Positions 5,074 to 5,983 of a stretch of 5,983 nucleotides of DNA are shown here, piece by piece. Origin of the DNA: Candidatus Atribacteria bacterium 4572_76 (GTDB taxonomy: Bacteria; Atribacterota; Phoenicimicrobiia; Phoenicimicrobiales; Phoenicimicrobiaceae). Every line of letters begins with the position of its first letter. Positions within the stretch are counted from its first letter, which is position 1. The stretch spans positions 1-5,983 of the forward strand of contig NBMG01000115.1 of the NCBI GenBank assembly GCA_002084865.1, given 5' to 3'. The notes under the pieces were generated by a model. The model saw nothing but the letters and a program-made list of their open reading frames with translations. It was not told the DNA's origin and searched no databases. A program made the translations under genes and the position numbers.

Positions 5074-5983
5074 GCAAAGCCCAATTTACAAATTCATCGG
5101 TTACATCTACTCGATTGGAGGTAATCCATTTTTTAGGAAATTCCCTTTCTGAATTAGCTACAGTATCTAAAGGTATTTTATCATAATTTACCTTATAAGG
5201 TAAATTATAATCTCTTACAATGGTCGACATAAAACCATTTACCCCCGATAAAGCCAATTTAGCAGCATATACTCCCACCTGATAAGCCTCTTCCCTGTCA
5301 ACTTCAGACACATAGGCAATTTCCCTTCTCTGACGAGTACCTGGCCTTTCCGAGCGAGCTATTCCTTTAACTATTAATCTACTTTGCGCTCTTCCCTGAC
5401 TATCTTTCATGTCTATTCCGTTAAGATAATTAGTAAGAACCTGTTCTACAGTTTTTTCAGAAGCGCTGAATTGAGCATGTCCAAAGCTATCTCTCAGTAT
5501 TCCCAAATCCCCCACATTTACTCCTTCTCCTATAACCACAATACATCTTCTCTGTTTTTTTAATTTTTCATTAACTTTTTCGGTAATAAATTCTAAATTA
5601 CTCTGATAATCATCTTGGGATAGAGATTCGGGAAGGATTATTAATAAAGGAATTTCTCTTTTGGGATCAGCTAATCGTGCTGCAGCCGGAATAAAACCAA
5701 TTTTTCTCCCCATTACTCCGATTACCAAAACGGGGTCACTGGTATAACTGGCTTTATTCTCTTCATTTGCCTCAAGTATATTTATAGCTAAATTTCTGGC
5801 TACACTTCCATACCCCGGATCATGATCACATACCGCAAATATCCCATCAGCTTGCAATGGTCCTCCTACGTCATTATCAATAGTTTTAGGTATGCCGGTA
5901 CAAATCAGCTCTAAATTTTCTTTTTGGGCTAATTTACTTATTTTGTTAGCAGTATCCATAGAGTCTCCGCCTCCACAATAGAA
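5018..5983 (-). CDS. pfp: PPi-dependent 6-phosphofructokinase, 5' end outside window, altered C-terminus
   Basis: The enzyme phosphorylates fructose 6-phosphate at C1, here probably with pyrophosphate, a reversible glycolytic step in the cytosol. The frame is open to the window edge; the ATG at 5957-5959 is internal, because FYCGGGDS precedes it. Family motifs appear in order: GGGDS phosphate-donor loop (about 5960-5974), PKTIDND with catalytic Asp (about 5870-5890), PGYGSVARN, MGRKIGFIPAAA, LIILPES, VVIGEG and the RSERPGTRQRR segment. Two markers favour PPi over ATP: an Asp in the glycine loop where ATP enzymes have Gly, and Lys in PKTIDND where ATP enzymes have Gly in PGTIDND (established for the family). 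The 3' end is abnormal. After WALPLIGGPLPKFA, a 31-bp duplication pushes translation into FDRRSAS and a TAA at 5018-5020, replacing about 21 original residues. Activity may survive because the core is complete. The gene points toward the HAD-transporter string but is separated from it by a repeat-rich spacer. Confidence 0.92.
   Translation of the reverse strand, partial: FYCGGGDSMDTANKISKLAQKENLELICTGIPKTIDNDVGGPLQADGIFAVCDHDPGYGSVARNLAINILEANEENKASYTSDPVLVIGVMGRKIGFIPAAARLADPKREIPLLIILPESLSQDDYQSNLEFITEKVNEKLKKQRRCIVVIGEGVNVGDLGILRDSFGHAQFSASEKTVEQVLTNYLNGIDMKDSQGRAQSRLIVKGIARSERPGTRQRREIAYVSEVDREEAYQVGVYAAKLALSGVNGFMSTIVRDYNLPYKVNYDKIPLDTVANSEREFPKKWITSNRVDVTDEFVNWALPLIGGPLPKFAFDRRSAS
5183..5208. 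repeat. Perfect 26-bp palindrome inside the phosphofructokinase gene
   Basis: Bases 5183-5208 equal their own reverse complement (13 pairs, no loop; centre CCTTATAAGG, flanks ATAATTTA and TAAATTAT). The codons there spell YNLPYKVNY on the - strand. It may simply be a chance result of A/T-rich codons, but it could form a cruciform or an mRNA hairpin. Confidence 0.7.

Overview
The window is low-G+C bacterial DNA, probably from an anaerobic, glycolytic, possibly uncultured lineage. The evidence is A/T-rich codon use, strong AGGAGG-type ribosome binding sites, a PPi-type phosphofructokinase and a REP-like intergenic palindrome. Atribacterota, Thermotogota or Spirochaetota-like lineages would all fit. 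That placement is a guess from gene style, not a measurement.

Layout, left to right: (1) 1-279, + strand, the 3' end of a PfkB/ribokinase-family sugar kinase. (2) 360-3988, - strand, a binding-protein-dependent ABC importer of the Fe3+/spermidine/organophosphate type, transcribed as solute-binding protein (2984-3988), fused-type permease (about 1383-2866, split by a frame break near 2310-2350) and ATPase (360-1355). A 19-bp perfect inverted repeat lies between the binding-protein and permease genes. (3) 4113-4796, - strand, a HAD-superfamily hydrolase at the head of the same gene string. (4) 4797-4944, a repeat-rich intergenic spacer with a GTAG-footed REP-like palindrome and two sets of short direct repeats. 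(5) 5018-5983, - strand, a 5'-incomplete PPi-dependent phosphofructokinase whose C-terminus has been altered by an exact 31-bp tandem duplication.

The genes suggest a small carbon-uptake and sugar-phosphate module. The binding protein lacks the di-tyrosine expected of FbpA-type iron binders, and the neighbours are a HAD hydrolase, a PfkB kinase and a PPi-PFK. An organic, perhaps phosphorylated, substrate is therefore at least as likely as iron.

The most notable feature is a run of lesions across adjacent genes. These are a 31-bp duplication that shifts the PFK tail, a frame-disrupting loss in the middle of the permease, an apparent loss of the first permease helix, and an apparent in-frame loss in the TOBE region of the ATPase. 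The HAD protein may also lack its C-terminus. Either the operon is decaying or this stretch is poorly assembled. I see no CRISPR array, tRNA, rRNA, transposase or clearly new multi-gene system.
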